Both the position numbers and the translations under genes were made by a program. The notes under the pieces were generated by a model that saw nothing but the letters and a program-made list of their open reading frames with translations, was not told the origin of the DNA and did not search any database. Positions 1 to 9,034 of a stretch of 64,000 nucleotides of DNA are shown piece after piece (position 1 is the stretch's first letter; each line of letters begins with the position of its first letter). Origin of the DNA: Methanocalculus taiwanensis (GTDB lineage Archaea; Halobacteriota; Methanomicrobia; Methanomicrobiales; Methanocorpusculaceae); contig NZ_VOTZ01000001.1 of NCBI RefSeq assembly GCF_024372745.1, positions 62,001-126,000 on the forward strand. Reading direction: 5' to 3'.

Positions 1-986
1 TGAAAGAAGGATTTGCGCTCCACGAGATCATCAGGGATGATGACGGCAATGCCATTGATTACCGGATTCGTGAGGTTAACCCGGCATTTGAGGAGATCCT
101 TTCGATTCCCGCAGAAGGTGCGATCAATAAGACTGCCAGTGAACTTTATGGAGCTGAAGAGCCACCATTTTTGGATCGGTATGCGAAGGTTGCAGATGGA
201 GGGGAGCCGATCACCTTCGAGGAGTATTTTCCAGAGCGGAATAAGTACTTCAGTATCTCTGTCTTCTCTGAAAAGCCCGGAACATTTGCCACCATTTTTA
301 CAGACATTACCAGGACCATTCTGGATCAAAAGGCACTCCACCTCGCCAATAAAAAACTCAATCTGCTGACAAGCCTCACCCGACATGATATCTTCAACAA
401 TATAACAGCTGCCGAAGGGTTCCTGTACATGATAGATACTGCGGATATGCCACCAGATACAGTCCGGTACTTCAACGGCCTTCGCGAACAGATCAAAGCG
501 ATAGAGAGGAAGAATGAGTTTTCCCGTGATTACCAGAATATGGGAATTCAGGCGCCTTTATGGCAGTCTCCTGAAAAGATCCTCAAGGAGTATCTCGCCG
601 ACCATACTGATACCGTTGATATCACAATTGAGCAAAACCTTGCCGGATATGAGATCTTTGCGGACCCGATGCTCCCCCGTGTCGTTGAGAATCTCATTGG
701 AAATGCTCTTATCCATGGAAAAACGCTGACATCTATCAGATGGTACACAGAGGAGAGGGGTGGTTCTCTTCTGATCATCTGTGAAGATGATGGAGTGGGG
801 GTTGTGGACGAGAAGAAGCAGTCGATCTTCAAGCCTGCGTTTGGAAGAAACCATGGTTTTGGGCTCTACCTTGTATGCGAGATCCTCTCAATTACAGGAA
901 TAACCATCAGGGAGAACGGAGTCTATGGAGAGGGGGCCCGCTTTGAGATAGAGGTGCCAGCGGATGGATTCAGGAAGATCTCCTGA
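1..986 (+). CDS. PAS-domain sensor histidine kinase, 5'-truncated by window edge
   Basis: The reading frame is open from base 3, so the start lies before the window. The visible N-terminal part (about 100 residues) reads as a PAS fold (VNPAFEEIL). A dimerisation/H-box region follows with the motif LTRHDIFNNI, whose His would be phosphorylated. A HATPase_c domain comes next with N box (NLIGNALIHG), G1 box (EDDGVGV) and the G2-like segment GFGLYLVCEI. It ends with the family-typical YGEGARFEIEVP. It is a cytosolic kinase module as far as seen; any sensor or membrane part is outside the window. The C-terminal half is clearly paralogous to the kinase at 54242-56329, which shares the phrase LANKKL before the H box. 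It is convergent with the KaiC-like gene that ends 2 bases downstream on the other strand. The signal and partner regulator are unknown. Confidence 0.9.
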   Translation, partial: KEGFALHEIIRDDDGNAIDYRIREVNPAFEEILSIPAEGAINKTASELYGAEEPPFLDRYAKVADGGEPITFEEYFPERNKYFSISVFSEKPGTFATIFTDITRTILDQKALHLANKKLNLLTSLTRHDIFNNITAAEGFLYMIDTADMPPDTVRYFNGLREQIKAIERKNEFSRDYQNMGIQAPLWQSPEKILKEYLADHTDTVDITIEQNLAGYEIFADPMLPRVVENLIGNALIHGKTLTSIRWYTEERGGSLLIICEDDGVGVVDEKKQSIFKPAFGRNHGFGLYLVCEILSITGITIRENGVYGEGARFEIEVPADGFRKIS

Positions 987-988
987 CA

Positions 989-1537
989 CTATTCCTCAAT
1001 AACCGTATCGACAAAGGTGGAGAGCTGCATCAGGAGATCGGGATCAAGCCCTTTTTCTGCTGCGAGAAAGACCCCGGCAACCCCGGCAAGGCGGAGGCGG
1101 TTTGTCACGAAATGCATGAATTTTGAGATGTTCTGGGTGGGAAGGTAGATCAGCATCGTCGATACCGAGTCAAGGATGATACAGGCTTTTCTTCCTTCCA
1201 TCTTTTTTAAGATGCCTGTGACGGCTATTCCCATATCAGTCAGGTTTGAGGGGTGATTGATATAAGTCGTCATTGGATCTGAATCCGGCTCCTTTCCAAG
1301 CGAGTACCGGGTGATCGCATCGATATACCAGATTGACTGCGGATCGATTCCGGCTTTCTTATACAGCATTCTCAGGATCGGAGAGGGCTGGTTTGTAGTG
1401 ATCACAATCGCGTCATACCCGGCGCTGGTGATCTCACCTGCCAGCGCAACCGAGGCTTTCTTCATGGCATTTGGCTCTGCAAGCAGGAGATAGATCTCCC
1501 CCTCTTCGATAACATGGGGAACTGTTGCATCTGGCAT
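989..1537 (-). CDS. KaiC/RecA-fold signalling protein without a Walker A loop
   Basis: This 182-residue protein has the beta-alpha pattern of the RecA/KaiC superfamily. A Walker-B-like strand is present (ACIILDSVSTMLIY), but the N-terminal strand (EIYLLLAEPNAMKKAS) has no GxxxxGK[ST] loop, so ATP hydrolysis is unlikely. Proteins of this type often sit beside PAS sensors in methanogens and haloarchaea and are thought to be signalling adaptors; that role is inference. The start is two bases after the stop of the three-PAS protein upstream, so the two genes form one minus-strand operon. An ATG at 1537 is the only reasonable start. The substrate is unknown. Confidence 0.7.
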   Translation of the reverse strand: MPDATVPHVIEEGEIYLLLAEPNAMKKASVALAGEITSAGYDAIVITTNQPSPILRMLYKKAGIDPQSIWYIDAITRYSLGKEPDSDPMTTYINHPSNLTDMGIAVTGILKKMEGRKACIILDSVSTMLIYLPTQNISKFMHFVTNRLRLAGVAGVFLAAEKGLDPDLLMQLSTFVDTVIEE

Positions 1538-1539
1538 GG

Positions 1540-2886
1540 CTACTCCAGGAGGAACTTTTCGTATGCTTTTGGAATATCTGTGCCCTCACCGGTGAGAGCG
1601 GCATTGAGTTCCCGGATCGTCTCTGCGATCTGTGCCAGGTGGGTCATCTGCACCTTCAGCCGGAGGGCGGCGGCATCGCAATCGATGGTATCATCATAAA
1701 ACATCCCGAGAATATCCCCGATATTCTCACGGACAACCTCAACTGGCATCTTCAGACGGGCTGTCGCCTCCCTGATATACGCTATCATCGTCCGTTGCGC
1801 CTTCTTCACCTCTGTAATATCCCGAATCAGAAGGGAGAAGCCCTCACCACCGGAGAGCGGCGCAACAGAGATGATCACATCATGCTCCATTCCCCGCCGA
1901 TCCGGCAGGATAGCGGAGATCACTGCATGATTTGATTGTGAGATCGCCTCAGCAATCCGTTCTTCGCCATCTTTCAGCTTGATTAGATCCAAAATCGGCG
2001 CATCAAGGGCGCTCTCCTCGGGAATGCCGGTCATCTCTTCTGCGGCTTTGTTCCACGAGAGGATGGTGCCGGATCCGGAGATGCTGACGATCGCCTCCTG
2101 TGAGGTCTGCACAATCGTCGAGAGGAGCCGCATCTGCGATTCTGATCGCTTCTGTTCGGTCATGTCACGGATGATAACGATGGTGTGGGGACGGTTTTTT
2201 ATCATGACCCATGAGATGTTGAGTTCGGCTGAAATCAAACTACCATCCTTTCTTCTGGCATCAAGTTCATGGGATCCGGTCTTTGTAAGCACCGACTGCC
2301 ACTGTGTACGGGCAGTTTCCGGTGCAAGGAGATCGATGACATTGATACCCTTTGCCTCCTGCTTATGATAGAAGAAGATCCGCTCTGCCGCGGGATTCCA
2401 GTACGTAATTATGGAGTGTTCATCAAGGAGGATGATGCCGTTATAGGCAGCTGATGTGATCCCGTGAAAGAGTTCCTCTCGTTCACGGAGCTGCCGTTTG
2501 TTTTGAACCTTATCGGTGATATCCACCCCGACTGCCACATACCCGGTGATGGAACCGCCGGGGGAGCGGACTTCGCTTGTATTCCATGAGATATATTTCT
2601 CACTTCCAAGCCCGGTGATGATCCTTGTCTCAAAGTTCCGGAGATATGCCTGCTCCTCGATCACATTGGTGATCATCTTTGTGATCTCTTTCCTGTACAC
2701 TGGATCCGGGTACAACTTCTTCCAGATCCAGCTCCCTCCGATCACCTCCCCGGCAGGATAGCCGGTGATCTGTCCGGCAGCAACATTCCAGAAGAGTATC
2801 GTTCCATCCGGAGCGAGGAACGCCACCAGTGCATTCATCCGCTCGATGATCGTCTGGTGAAAGAGGCTTAGATCGGCAGTCATCAT
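1540..2886 (-). CDS. Three-PAS-domain sensor protein without a kinase domain
   Basis: This 448-residue soluble protein has three successive PAS domains at roughly residues 10-125, 130-245 and 250-365. Typical phrases are ILFWNVAAGQITGYPAGEV, IITYWNPAAERIF and ILSWNKAAEEMTG, with PAC-like ends. After the last PAS there is only a helical tail of about 80 residues (TARLKMPVEVVRENIGDIL), with no H box and no HATPase domain. It cannot phosphorylate by itself and probably signals by protein contact. The P-loop-less KaiC-like protein co-transcribed 2 bases downstream is the obvious candidate partner. There are two adjacent ATG codons (2886 and 2883). It is divergent from aspS, with a short shared promoter region. 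The ligand or cofactor (haem, flavin or none) cannot be told. Confidence 0.85.
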   Translation of the reverse strand: MMTADLSLFHQTIIERMNALVAFLAPDGTILFWNVAAGQITGYPAGEVIGGSWIWKKLYPDPVYRKEITKMITNVIEEQAYLRNFETRIITGLGSEKYISWNTSEVRSPGGSITGYVAVGVDITDKVQNKRQLREREELFHGITSAAYNGIILLDEHSIITYWNPAAERIFFYHKQEAKGINVIDLLAPETARTQWQSVLTKTGSHELDARRKDGSLISAELNISWVMIKNRPHTIVIIRDMTEQKRSESQMRLLSTIVQTSQEAIVSISGSGTILSWNKAAEEMTGIPEESALDAPILDLIKLKDGEERIAEAISQSNHAVISAILPDRRGMEHDVIISVAPLSGGEGFSLLIRDITEVKKAQRTMIAYIREATARLKMPVEVVRENIGDILGMFYDDTIDCDAAALRLKVQMTHLAQIAETIRELNAALTGEGTDIPKAYEKFLLE

Positions 2887-2969
2887 ATACCAGACGATGA
2901 TTGAGGGCGAGAGAGAGATATAATTAACCGTGTATCAGCTGACCTGCCCCCGTGATGGCACAAACCTCT

Positions 2970-3001
2970 TCACCTTATACGAAGTAACAGTACTGGATTT
3001 T
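2970..3001 (+). promoter_or_regulatory. Probable aspS promoter, leaderless
   Basis: A TATA-like sequence (TTATAC, 2975-2980) lies about 25 bases before the ATG at 3002. This is the usual archaeal distance from TATA box to transcription start, so the mRNA probably begins at or next to the start codon. No Shine-Dalgarno sequence precedes that ATG. A second TATA-like stretch (GATATAATT) lies around 2917-2925. Confidence 0.45.
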
Positions 3002-4294
3002 ATGCGCATACCAATACGAGAAGTCACCCCACAACTTGAGCGTGCGACAATCGCCGGATGGGTGCATGAAGAGCGGGATCTCGGCGGCCTCGCCTTCTTC
3101 CTGATCCGGGATCGGACCGGGATCATGCAGGTGACTGTTCCAAAGAAGAAAGTCCCTGAGGATGTACTGATTGCAATCAAAGAGGTATCAAGAGAGTCTG
3201 TTGTTCGGGTATCCGGGATCATCAAGGCAACTGAAAAGGCGCCCGGCGGAAGGGAACTTGTCCCTGAAAGTTTTGAGATCCTGGCAAAGGCGGCATCCCC
3301 GCTACCCCTTGATGTCGCCGAGAAGGTGCCTGCCGAGATCGACACCCGGCTCGATGCCAGGTTCCTTGATGTCAGGCGGCCGAGGATTGCGGCAATCTTC
3401 TCGATCAGATCCCGCATGATGGAGGCGACGAACAGTTTCCTCTTCAGGGAGGGTTTTCTCCAGATCACCACTCCGAAGGTGGTGGCAGCCGCAACCGAAG
3501 GCGGCACCGAACTCTTCCCAATCGCCTATTTTGAGAAGGAGGCGTTTCTGAGCCAGAGCCCGCAGCTCTACAAGCAGATGATGATGGCAGCAGGCTGTGA
3601 GAAGGTTTTTGAGATCGGGCCGATCTTCCGTGCTGAAGAGCATAATACAATCAGGCACTTGAATGAGGCGACCTCGATCGATGTCGAGGTCTCGTTTGCC
3701 GACCATACCGATGTGATGGTGCTCCTCGAGAAGCTTATACATGAGATCTACTCCTCTGTTGCAGAGAACTGCACTGCCGAGCTTGAGCTTCTCGGGATAC
3801 CTGATCTCCAGGTGCCCGAGAAGACGCTCCCCCGCCTTCCCTATGAAGAAGCAATTCTGATTGCTGCAAAGAAGAGCGAGGAGCCGATTGCATATGGGGA
3901 TGATCTCGGGACAGCATCAGAACGTGCAATCGGCGAGGAGATGGGCACCCACTACTTCATCACCGAATGGCCGACCTCAATTAGGCCCTATTATGCGATG
4001 CCCTCTGCTGCCGATCCTTCGATCTGCAATGCATTTGATCTGATGCACCCAAAGATGGAGCTCTCATCCGGTGCACAGCGGTGCCATGTCTATGACCTGC
4101 TTGTGGAGCAGATCAGATCAAAGGGCCTCTCCCCCGAAGGCTTCGAATTCTACTTAAAGCCCTTCCAGTACGGGATGCCGCCGCATGCCGGCTGGGGGCT
4201 TGGCGCCGAGCGGCTCGTCATGACGATGTGCAATCTCCAGAATATCCGTGAAGCGGTCCTTTTCCCACGTGATCGCCACCGTGTGACACCATAA
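3002..4294 (+). CDS. aspS: Aspartyl-tRNA(Asp/Asn) synthetase, archaeal type
   Basis: This class II aminoacyl-tRNA synthetase charges tRNA with aspartate in the cytosol. The N-terminal OB-fold anticodon domain (residues about 1-110) contains [19 protein letters not shown]. The catalytic core has motif 2 ([14 protein letters not shown]) and motif 3 ([19 protein letters not shown]), with the C-terminal FPRDRHR. The frame is open upstream to a GTG at 2930. I chose the ATG at 3002 because it gives a 430-residue protein beginning MRIPIREV, the usual archaeal N-terminus and length, and because a TATA box sits at leaderless distance. In archaea lacking AsnRS this enzyme also mis-acylates tRNA(Asn) for GatCAB; whether that applies here cannot be judged from this window. 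It is followed after 3 bases by the methionine synthase gene, probably in the same operon. Confidence 0.95.
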   Translation: MRIPIREVTPQLERATIAGWVHEERDLGGLAFFLIRDRTGIMQVTVPKKKVPEDVLIAIKEVSRESVVRVSGIIKATEKAPGGRELVPESFEILAKAASPLPLDVAEKVPAEIDTRLDARFLDVRRPRIAAIFSIRSRMMEATNSFLFREGFLQITTPKVVAAATEGGTELFPIAYFEKEAFLSQSPQLYKQMMMAAGCEKVFEIGPIFRAEEHNTIRHLNEATSIDVEVSFADHTDVMVLLEKLIHEIYSSVAENCTAELELLGIPDLQVPEKTLPRLPYEEAILIAAKKSEEPIAYGDDLGTASERAIGEEMGTHYFITEWPTSIRPYYAMPSAADPSICNAFDLMHPKMELSSGAQRCHVYDLLVEQIRSKGLSPEGFEFYLKPFQYGMPPHAGWGLGAERLVMTMCNLQNIREAVLFPRDRHRVTP

Positions 4295-4297
4295 GCC

Positions 4298-5209
4298 ATG
4301 TCCTCGCCTGTCTATACTCCCGGCATGATCCTCCCGACAACCGTTGTCGGGAGCTTCCCCGCAGTGAAAGGTACAGGACTCTCAGCAGTCCTTGATCCCT
4401 ACAAGCATGCGGTCCGGTTCGCAGTAGCTGAGCAGATCCGGGCCGGGATCGATATCATCTCGGACGGGCAGGTGAGGGAAGGGATGATCAGGGCATTCAC
4501 GGCAAAACTGCCCGGCATCCAGGATGACTGCGTGATCTCATCGGTGCAGTCCGCGGCAACAGGGATCACCGTTGCCGATACGCGGTATGCGCTCACACAG
4601 GCGAAGAAGGTAAAAGGGATCCTCACCGGCCCCTCATCAATTGCCCATGCACTCCGGATCCAGACGCCGGCATACCGGAACCGTGAGGAGCTTGTGATCG
4701 ATATTGCGCATGCCCTTGCAGCAGAAGGGCGGGCGCTTGCACGGGAAGGTGTATCTTTGATCCAGATTGATGAGCCGATCCTCTCGACAGGAGCCGCCGA
4801 TATCGGAACCGGGGCAGAGGCGATTGGGATCATCGCAGCAGCGGTGGATCTCCCTATCTGCCTGCATGTCTGCGGACCGCTTGCGGGGATCATCGACCGC
4901 CTCCTCAGGCTGCCGATTGCGATCCTGGATATCGAGGCAGCGACCCAGCCCGAGAACCTCGAGATCTTTTCGGATAGGGATCTGAGGGGGAAGATGGTCG
5001 GCTGCGGCTGCGTTGCTTCCTCTGACCACGAGGTTGAATCCGTTGACCTGATCAAAAAGCGGATCGAGCGATGCATCGATATATTCTCGCATGATACGAT
5101 CCTGATCGACCCGGACTGCGGACTGCGGATGCATACGCCGGAAGGGGCATTTGCGAAACTCTCCCGGATGTGTGAGGCGGTACAGCTGGTACGGGGAGAA
5201 TATCAGTAG
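4298..5209 (+). CDS. Core-MetE-like methionine synthase (MesA-type methyltransferase)
   Basis: This 303-residue protein corresponds to the C-terminal catalytic barrel of cobalamin-independent methionine synthase, without the N-terminal half. The zinc/homocysteine ligands are present: His190 and Cys192 (LHVCGP), Glu213 (DIEAA) and Cys274 (PDCGL). Their spacing matches MetE closely. The N-terminal TTVVGSFP is also a family signature. Short archaeal forms are known to transfer a methyl group from a methyl-corrinoid protein or methylcobalamin, not methyl-tetrahydrofolate, to homocysteine. That fits a methanogen, where such methyl donors are abundant. It lies 3 bases after aspS. Reaction class is confident; the physiological methyl donor is inferred from the family. 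Confidence 0.85.
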   Translation: MSSPVYTPGMILPTTVVGSFPAVKGTGLSAVLDPYKHAVRFAVAEQIRAGIDIISDGQVREGMIRAFTAKLPGIQDDCVISSVQSAATGITVADTRYALTQAKKVKGILTGPSSIAHALRIQTPAYRNREELVIDIAHALAAEGRALAREGVSLIQIDEPILSTGAADIGTGAEAIGIIAAAVDLPICLHVCGPLAGIIDRLLRLPIAILDIEAATQPENLEIFSDRDLRGKMVGCGCVASSDHEVESVDLIKKRIERCIDIFSHDTILIDPDCGLRMHTPEGAFAKLSRMCEAVQLVRGEYQ

Positions 5210-5263
5210 GGTGCGGGATTAGAGATTCCGGTACCAGAACAGGTCTACAAGGAGCTTGCAGAG

Positions 5264-5407
5264 ATGAAAACAACGGGTCAGACAGATACAGGTATTCAGG
5301 GAGAGATGATCGAGGATCAGAAGAGACGCAGGCTTGAAGAAGATGCTAGGATCTGGAGCAGCCGCAGAAAAGATAGCTATCTCCCATTATCTGAGATTAG
5401 CGATTAA
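5264..5407 (+). CDS. Possible 47-residue small protein or relic
   Basis: A short charged reading frame starts with ATG 5264 (MKTTGQTDTG) and ends with TAA 5405. The same frame is open back to the stop of the methionine synthase, and the upstream residues (EIPVPEQVYKEL) also look protein-like. It may therefore be the tail of an older, larger small protein of the antitoxin kind that lost its start. The sequence is rich in Arg and Glu (DQKRRRLEEDARIW). I do not recognise a family and see no clear ribosome site. Confidence 0.3.
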   Translation: MKTTGQTDTGIQGEMIEDQKRRRLEEDARIWSSRRKDSYLPLSEISD

Positions 5408-5484
5408 TACCCTCCCTTATCCTCTGGTGTGAGCTGGCTGATTGAGATCAATCATCTCCCCAAAGAGAGATCCCGCATCTTTGC

Positions 5485-5685
5485 CTATCTCATCTCACGG
5501 GATTCATTCTCAATTGAATCTGCAAGCTCCGGGTTTGGGCCATTATCCCTGAGGACCTCCGAGAGCATCTTTTTCTGGGGAGTGTATCTCAGGATCACTT
5601 CCGAGTAACTCATCTTCGTCCCTTTCTTCAGGGATAGGAGTCGATCATAGGCTTCGTCACTGATCCGGATTGTTCTGTAGCCCAT
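5485..5685 (-). CDS. VapB-family antitoxin, without a VapC partner
   Basis: This 66-residue protein begins [20 protein letters not shown], the pattern of archaeal VapB-type antitoxins (a short DNA-binding N-terminus followed by a toxin-binding tail). It normally precedes a PIN-domain VapC ribonuclease. Downstream on the same strand (below 5485) the frames are closed by stops and no PIN motif can be read before the end of the convergent region, so it looks like an orphan. Upstream it is separated from the KaiC-like gene by about 50 bases. Family assignment is by motif only. Confidence 0.65.
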   Translation of the reverse strand: MGYRTIRISDEAYDRLLSLKKGTKMSYSEVILRYTPQKKMLSEVLRDNGPNPELADSIENESREMR

Positions 5686-5737
5686 GGTAGATCACCAAAT
5701 TCTGCATGACTCTCAGTGATCAGGGAGCTCCCTCTCT

Positions 5738-6301
5738 TCACACCACCCTTGACGTCGTCGAGAGTTCAAGCCCCTCCCCGGTGATCACAAAGGGGATTGT
5801 CCGGTCAGGGAGCCGCATGCCCCGGTACTTCATGATCTGGAGCCTGCGTTCGATCTGCGACTGGTGGAGATCAGCCGTCAGCCTGATCACGATATCAGCC
5901 TGCCTGAAGACGAGCGCCTCTTCATAGGGGGTGTGAAGCCCTTCGTACAGCGTACAGAGGAGGCAGCCGGCATCATTCCTGAAGGCTGCGGTTGTCGTTG
6001 TAAGAAAACGCAGTGCCTGGGCAATGCCCCGATCAAGGATGATTGTGGAGAGTGAATCGACAACGGCGGCATCCCCCCGGATATCGTGGGCAAGATCCTC
6101 AATCGAGAGCCCGCCGGCCGGGAACATCCCGTCCCGTGCCTCTTCATCGAGGAGGAGATAGACGCCCCTGTTTGCTTTTGCAAACTGGGCTGCGAGGCTC
6201 TCCATGCCAGATAAGGGGGATCCGTACATGACAATCCGGCTTCCTGCCCGGTATCCCCCGCCAATGACCGGATCGAGGCCAGGTACTCCGCTCGTTCTCA
6301 T
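5738..6301 (-). CDS. Short KaiC-like RecA-superfamily protein
   Basis: This 187-residue single-domain protein of the KaiC family begins with the typical GVPGLDPVIGGGYRAGSRI. The expected Walker A reads GSPLSGMES, so the catalytic Lys is replaced by Met and ATP binding is doubtful. A Walker-B-like strand (AAVVDSLSTII) is present. It is the last gene of the minus-strand operon ligase - S component - EcfA - EcfT, 13 bases after ecfT. It may therefore modulate the transporter or simply ride along; there is no direct evidence. The ATG at 6301 is the natural start. Confidence 0.7.
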   Translation of the reverse strand: MRTSGVPGLDPVIGGGYRAGSRIVMYGSPLSGMESLAAQFAKANRGVYLLLDEEARDGMFPAGGLSIEDLAHDIRGDAAVVDSLSTIILDRGIAQALRFLTTTTAAFRNDAGCLLCTLYEGLHTPYEEALVFRQADIVIRLTADLHQSQIERRLQIMKYRGMRLPDRTIPFVITGEGLELSTTSRVV

Positions 6302-6314
6302 TATTGCATCTATC

Positions 6315-7103
6315 CTACACCAGAATGATATTGGTTGCGGCTACAATTGCTGCGAGTGCAAGTGCAGCCAGGATGACGACTCCGTCCAGGGCACCAAACG
6401 AGAGCGTGCCCGTATCTGCCCTTCCACGGCGGTATCCACGCATATCGATCGTCAGTCCAAGCGTATCAGCCTTTCCAAGAGCATTTAAGATAAGCGGGAG
6501 GATCACCGGCTTCAGCCCCCTCACTTTTCCCATCATCCCGTCGCCGGGGGCATATCCCCGTGCAAGCTGTGCCTCGCTGATCCTGATCCCTTCTCTCTGG
6601 AGGGTCGGGATGAACCGGAGCGCAATTAAAAACATCAGGGTGTAGTCAATGGGCATCTTCAGCTGCCTGAGGGTGGTGACAAGCTCTCCCGGTTTTGTCG
6701 AGACGACGAGGAGCTGGAAGGCAAAAAGCATCACCGCAAACCGGAGCGAGAGGATGGTTCCAAAGAGCAGGGCACCAGTTGTTACCGGGAGCCCGCCGCC
6801 GATCAAGGGGATGCCTGCAGGGATAAGCGTAAAGAGCACCTCGCCGCCATGCATCGTCAGCACTGTGAAGAGGACGAGCATTACACCGAGGACGAGGAGG
6901 AGCGGAATCTGTTCGGTGAGACCACGCCCAAGTCCTCCGGCCCATGCTGCAAGGAAGACTGCAACAAGGAGGAATGCAAGCAGCAGGAGATCGCTTGTCA
7001 GTACCGCGAGGATGACGATGATCACCGTGAAGAGGAGCTTTGTGAGCGGATGCACCCTGTGGAAGATGCCGTTGCCCGGGATATACTGCATAATCTCCTG
7101 CAT
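6315..7103 (-). CDS. ecfT: ECF transporter transmembrane protein EcfT
   Basis: This 262-residue integral membrane protein begins YIPGNGIFHRVHPLTKLL, the hallmark N-terminus of the CbiQ/EcfT family. Five or more hydrophobic segments follow. Two Arg-Gly coupling motifs are visible near the C-terminal side, ARG (QLARGYAPGD) and MRG (DMRGYRRG), which contact the ATPases in known ECF transporters. It couples ATP hydrolysis by the fused ATPase encoded just upstream (5-base gap) to movement of the S component. The ATG at 7103 fits the family start. Confidence 0.9.
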   Translation of the reverse strand: MQEIMQYIPGNGIFHRVHPLTKLLFTVIIVILAVLTSDLLLLAFLLVAVFLAAWAGGLGRGLTEQIPLLLVLGVMLVLFTVLTMHGGEVLFTLIPAGIPLIGGGLPVTTGALLFGTILSLRFAVMLFAFQLLVVSTKPGELVTTLRQLKMPIDYTLMFLIALRFIPTLQREGIRISEAQLARGYAPGDGMMGKVRGLKPVILPLILNALGKADTLGLTIDMRGYRRGRADTGTLSFGALDGVVILAALALAAIVAATNIILV

Positions 7104-7108
7104 GGGAT

Positions 7109-8506
7109 TTAAGCCTCCTGACTGCAGACGATCTTTCCGTTGCTCATCTTCATGACCCGATCCGCAAAAGTCGTTGCCAGATTCGGATTATGCGTGATCA
7201 TCACAATCCCATGCCCCTCATCTGAAAGCCGCATCAGAATCTCCATGATCTGGAGGGATTCTGCAAGATCGAGTCCTGTTGTCGGCTCGTCAAGGACGAA
7301 GACCTCCTGGCCCATCGCGACGACGCAGGCAAGGGCAAGCCGCTGCCGCTCGCCACGTGAGAGGTGGCGGGGATTGGTATCCTCCTTTCCTGCAAGCCCG
7401 ACCTCATTGAGGACATCAGCGATACAGCTCTGATCCCGTCCGATATTCTTCAGCCCAAACGCGATCTCTTTCCTGACGGTATCTTCAAAGAGCATCGTAT
7501 CAGGATTCTGGAATACAAGGCCGGTATGCCGGGAGAGGACCGAGATGGAGTGACCATTGCAGGTGCTCCCGGCAATCCTAAGCGTCCCCGCAGTCGGCTT
7601 TAACAGGCCGTTGAAATGCTTCACGAGCGTCGTCTTCCCCGATCCGTTCTCCCCTACAATCGCGATGATCTCACCTTTCCGGAGTGTAATATCCACCCCG
7701 TCAACGGCACAGAAATCGCCGTAGCAGTGGACAAGCCCGGTCGCCTCGATGAGGAGATCCCCCTGCTCTTTGCCGGGACGCTTGGTGATCGGAGGAAGGG
7801 ACTTCTGGATGATACGTGAGACCTCCTCCGGGGTTTTGGATGCTGCGATCGTCCCGTCCTTCACCAGGACGCAGGAGTCTGCATATTTTGCGGCCTCATC
7901 GATCATATGCTCAACAAGGACGATGGTTCTTCCCCCGTCCGCAAGCGATCTCAGGATGGAGAATACCAGGTTCCGTGCCTCTTCATCAAGTTCTGATGTT
8001 GCTTCGTCAAGGATGAGCACATTCGTTCCAAGTGCAAGGGTTGCAGCAAGCGCCGCCTTCTGCTTCTGTCCTCCGGAGAGGGTATAGGGGGCACGATCTG
8101 CAAGATGGGAGATCTGCAGAAGGTCAAGGATCCTTACAAGTTCCGCCTCTGCTTCTTTCTTTGAGAGACCACGGTTCTCCAGGCTCGTCATCACCTCTTC
8201 CCCGACGGTGGTGAAGATCAGCTGTGCATCGGCATCGTCAAAGACCATCGAGACATCATGGGAGAGCTCTTCTATACCCTTGTACTCCATGATATCCCGC
8301 CCCGCAATCGCAATCGATCCCGTAGCGGTGCCGGTATAGACATGCGAGAGGATCCCCGCCATCGCCCGGCAGAGGGTTGTCTTGCCTGCACCTGAAGGGC
8401 CGGTGACGATCATCATCGATCCCTTTGGAATCGAAAGGGAGATATCCCGGAGTACCGGGTGCTCCCTGTTCCTGTACGTATAGCTGAAGTGGTCTATTGT
8501 GATCAT
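7109..8506 (-). CDS. ecfA: ECF transporter ATP-binding protein, two fused ATPase domains
   Basis: This 465-residue protein has two ABC ATPase domains in one chain, equivalent to EcfA1-EcfA2. Domain 1 (about 1-230) has Walker A GPSGAGKTT, signature LSGGQKQK and Walker B NVLILDEATSELD. Domain 2 (about 245-465) has Walker A GENGSGKTT, a variant signature LSRGERQRLAL, Walker B EVFVLDEPTTGLD and switch His (MITHNPNL). It hydrolyses ATP on the cytosolic side to drive vitamin or amino-acid uptake with EcfT and the S component. It lies 3 bases after the S-component gene and 5 bases before ecfT. Confidence 0.92.
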   Translation of the reverse strand: MITIDHFSYTYRNREHPVLRDISLSIPKGSMMIVTGPSGAGKTTLCRAMAGILSHVYTGTATGSIAIAGRDIMEYKGIEELSHDVSMVFDDADAQLIFTTVGEEVMTSLENRGLSKKEAEAELVRILDLLQISHLADRAPYTLSGGQKQKAALAATLALGTNVLILDEATSELDEEARNLVFSILRSLADGGRTIVLVEHMIDEAAKYADSCVLVKDGTIAASKTPEEVSRIIQKSLPPITKRPGKEQGDLLIEATGLVHCYGDFCAVDGVDITLRKGEIIAIVGENGSGKTTLVKHFNGLLKPTAGTLRIAGSTCNGHSISVLSRHTGLVFQNPDTMLFEDTVRKEIAFGLKNIGRDQSCIADVLNEVGLAGKEDTNPRHLSRGERQRLALACVVAMGQEVFVLDEPTTGLDLAESLQIMEILMRLSDEGHGIVMITHNPNLATTFADRVMKMSNGKIVCSQEA

Positions 8507-8509
8507 CAG

Positions 8510-9034
8510 TTACCTCTCAAGGACCCGGGAGGCGGCGGGGTAGAGCATCGAGACGATGATCCCGTTCACCACTGCCGTGATAACAACGATCGGAACAACG
8601 GCCATCACAAAGCCGGTGAGGGTCACTGCCTGTGCGAGCATCCCCGGTGCTGCGAGGAGCAGGATCACGACGACGCCGACAAATGAGAAGCCTGAAGCGA
8701 GTGTGGTGATGAAGGTAGTAATACCGGGTGCTGCCAGCTTCATCCTGTCTTTGAGCGCCATAAAGATGAGTATACAGACAATAGCGCCGATAGGCTCGGA
8801 TATGAGGTTTGCTGGCGGAAAGATCGAATGGCTGATCAATGCCGATATCAGTCCCGCGATGATACCAATTCCGAGTGCTTCGCTGATCTTTGGAACAACC
8901 AAAATGATCGCGAGCGAGTAGAAGGCGATCACAAGGTTTGCAACGATCGGGCCCGGTATAACGAGCGACATGTACCGTACAATGGCTCCTGCTGCAAGCA
9001 GAATGCCGACAAGTGCTATATCTCTTGATTTCAT
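8510..9034 (-). CDS. ECF S component, possibly tryptophan-type (TrpP-like)
   Basis: This 174-residue protein has five or six hydrophobic helices and the short cytosolic N-terminus typical of ECF substrate-binding subunits. The segments GIGIIAGLISALISHSIFPP and ISEPIGAIVCILIF resemble, in spacing, my memory of the TrpP tryptophan-transporter family. I could not compare sequences, so this is tentative. The start ATG overlaps the stop of the upstream ligase gene (ATGA), showing tight coupling. The operon promoter carries a TGTACA-ending triple box shared with a tryptophan synthase operon, which supports tryptophan, indole or an aryl acid as substrate. Other S-component substrates remain possible. 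Confidence 0.75.
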   Translation of the reverse strand: MKSRDIALVGILLAAGAIVRYMSLVIPGPIVANLVIAFYSLAIILVVPKISEALGIGIIAGLISALISHSIFPPANLISEPIGAIVCILIFMALKDRMKLAAPGITTFITTLASGFSFVGVVVILLLAAPGMLAQAVTLTGFVMAVVPIVVITAVVNGIIVSMLYPAASRVLER

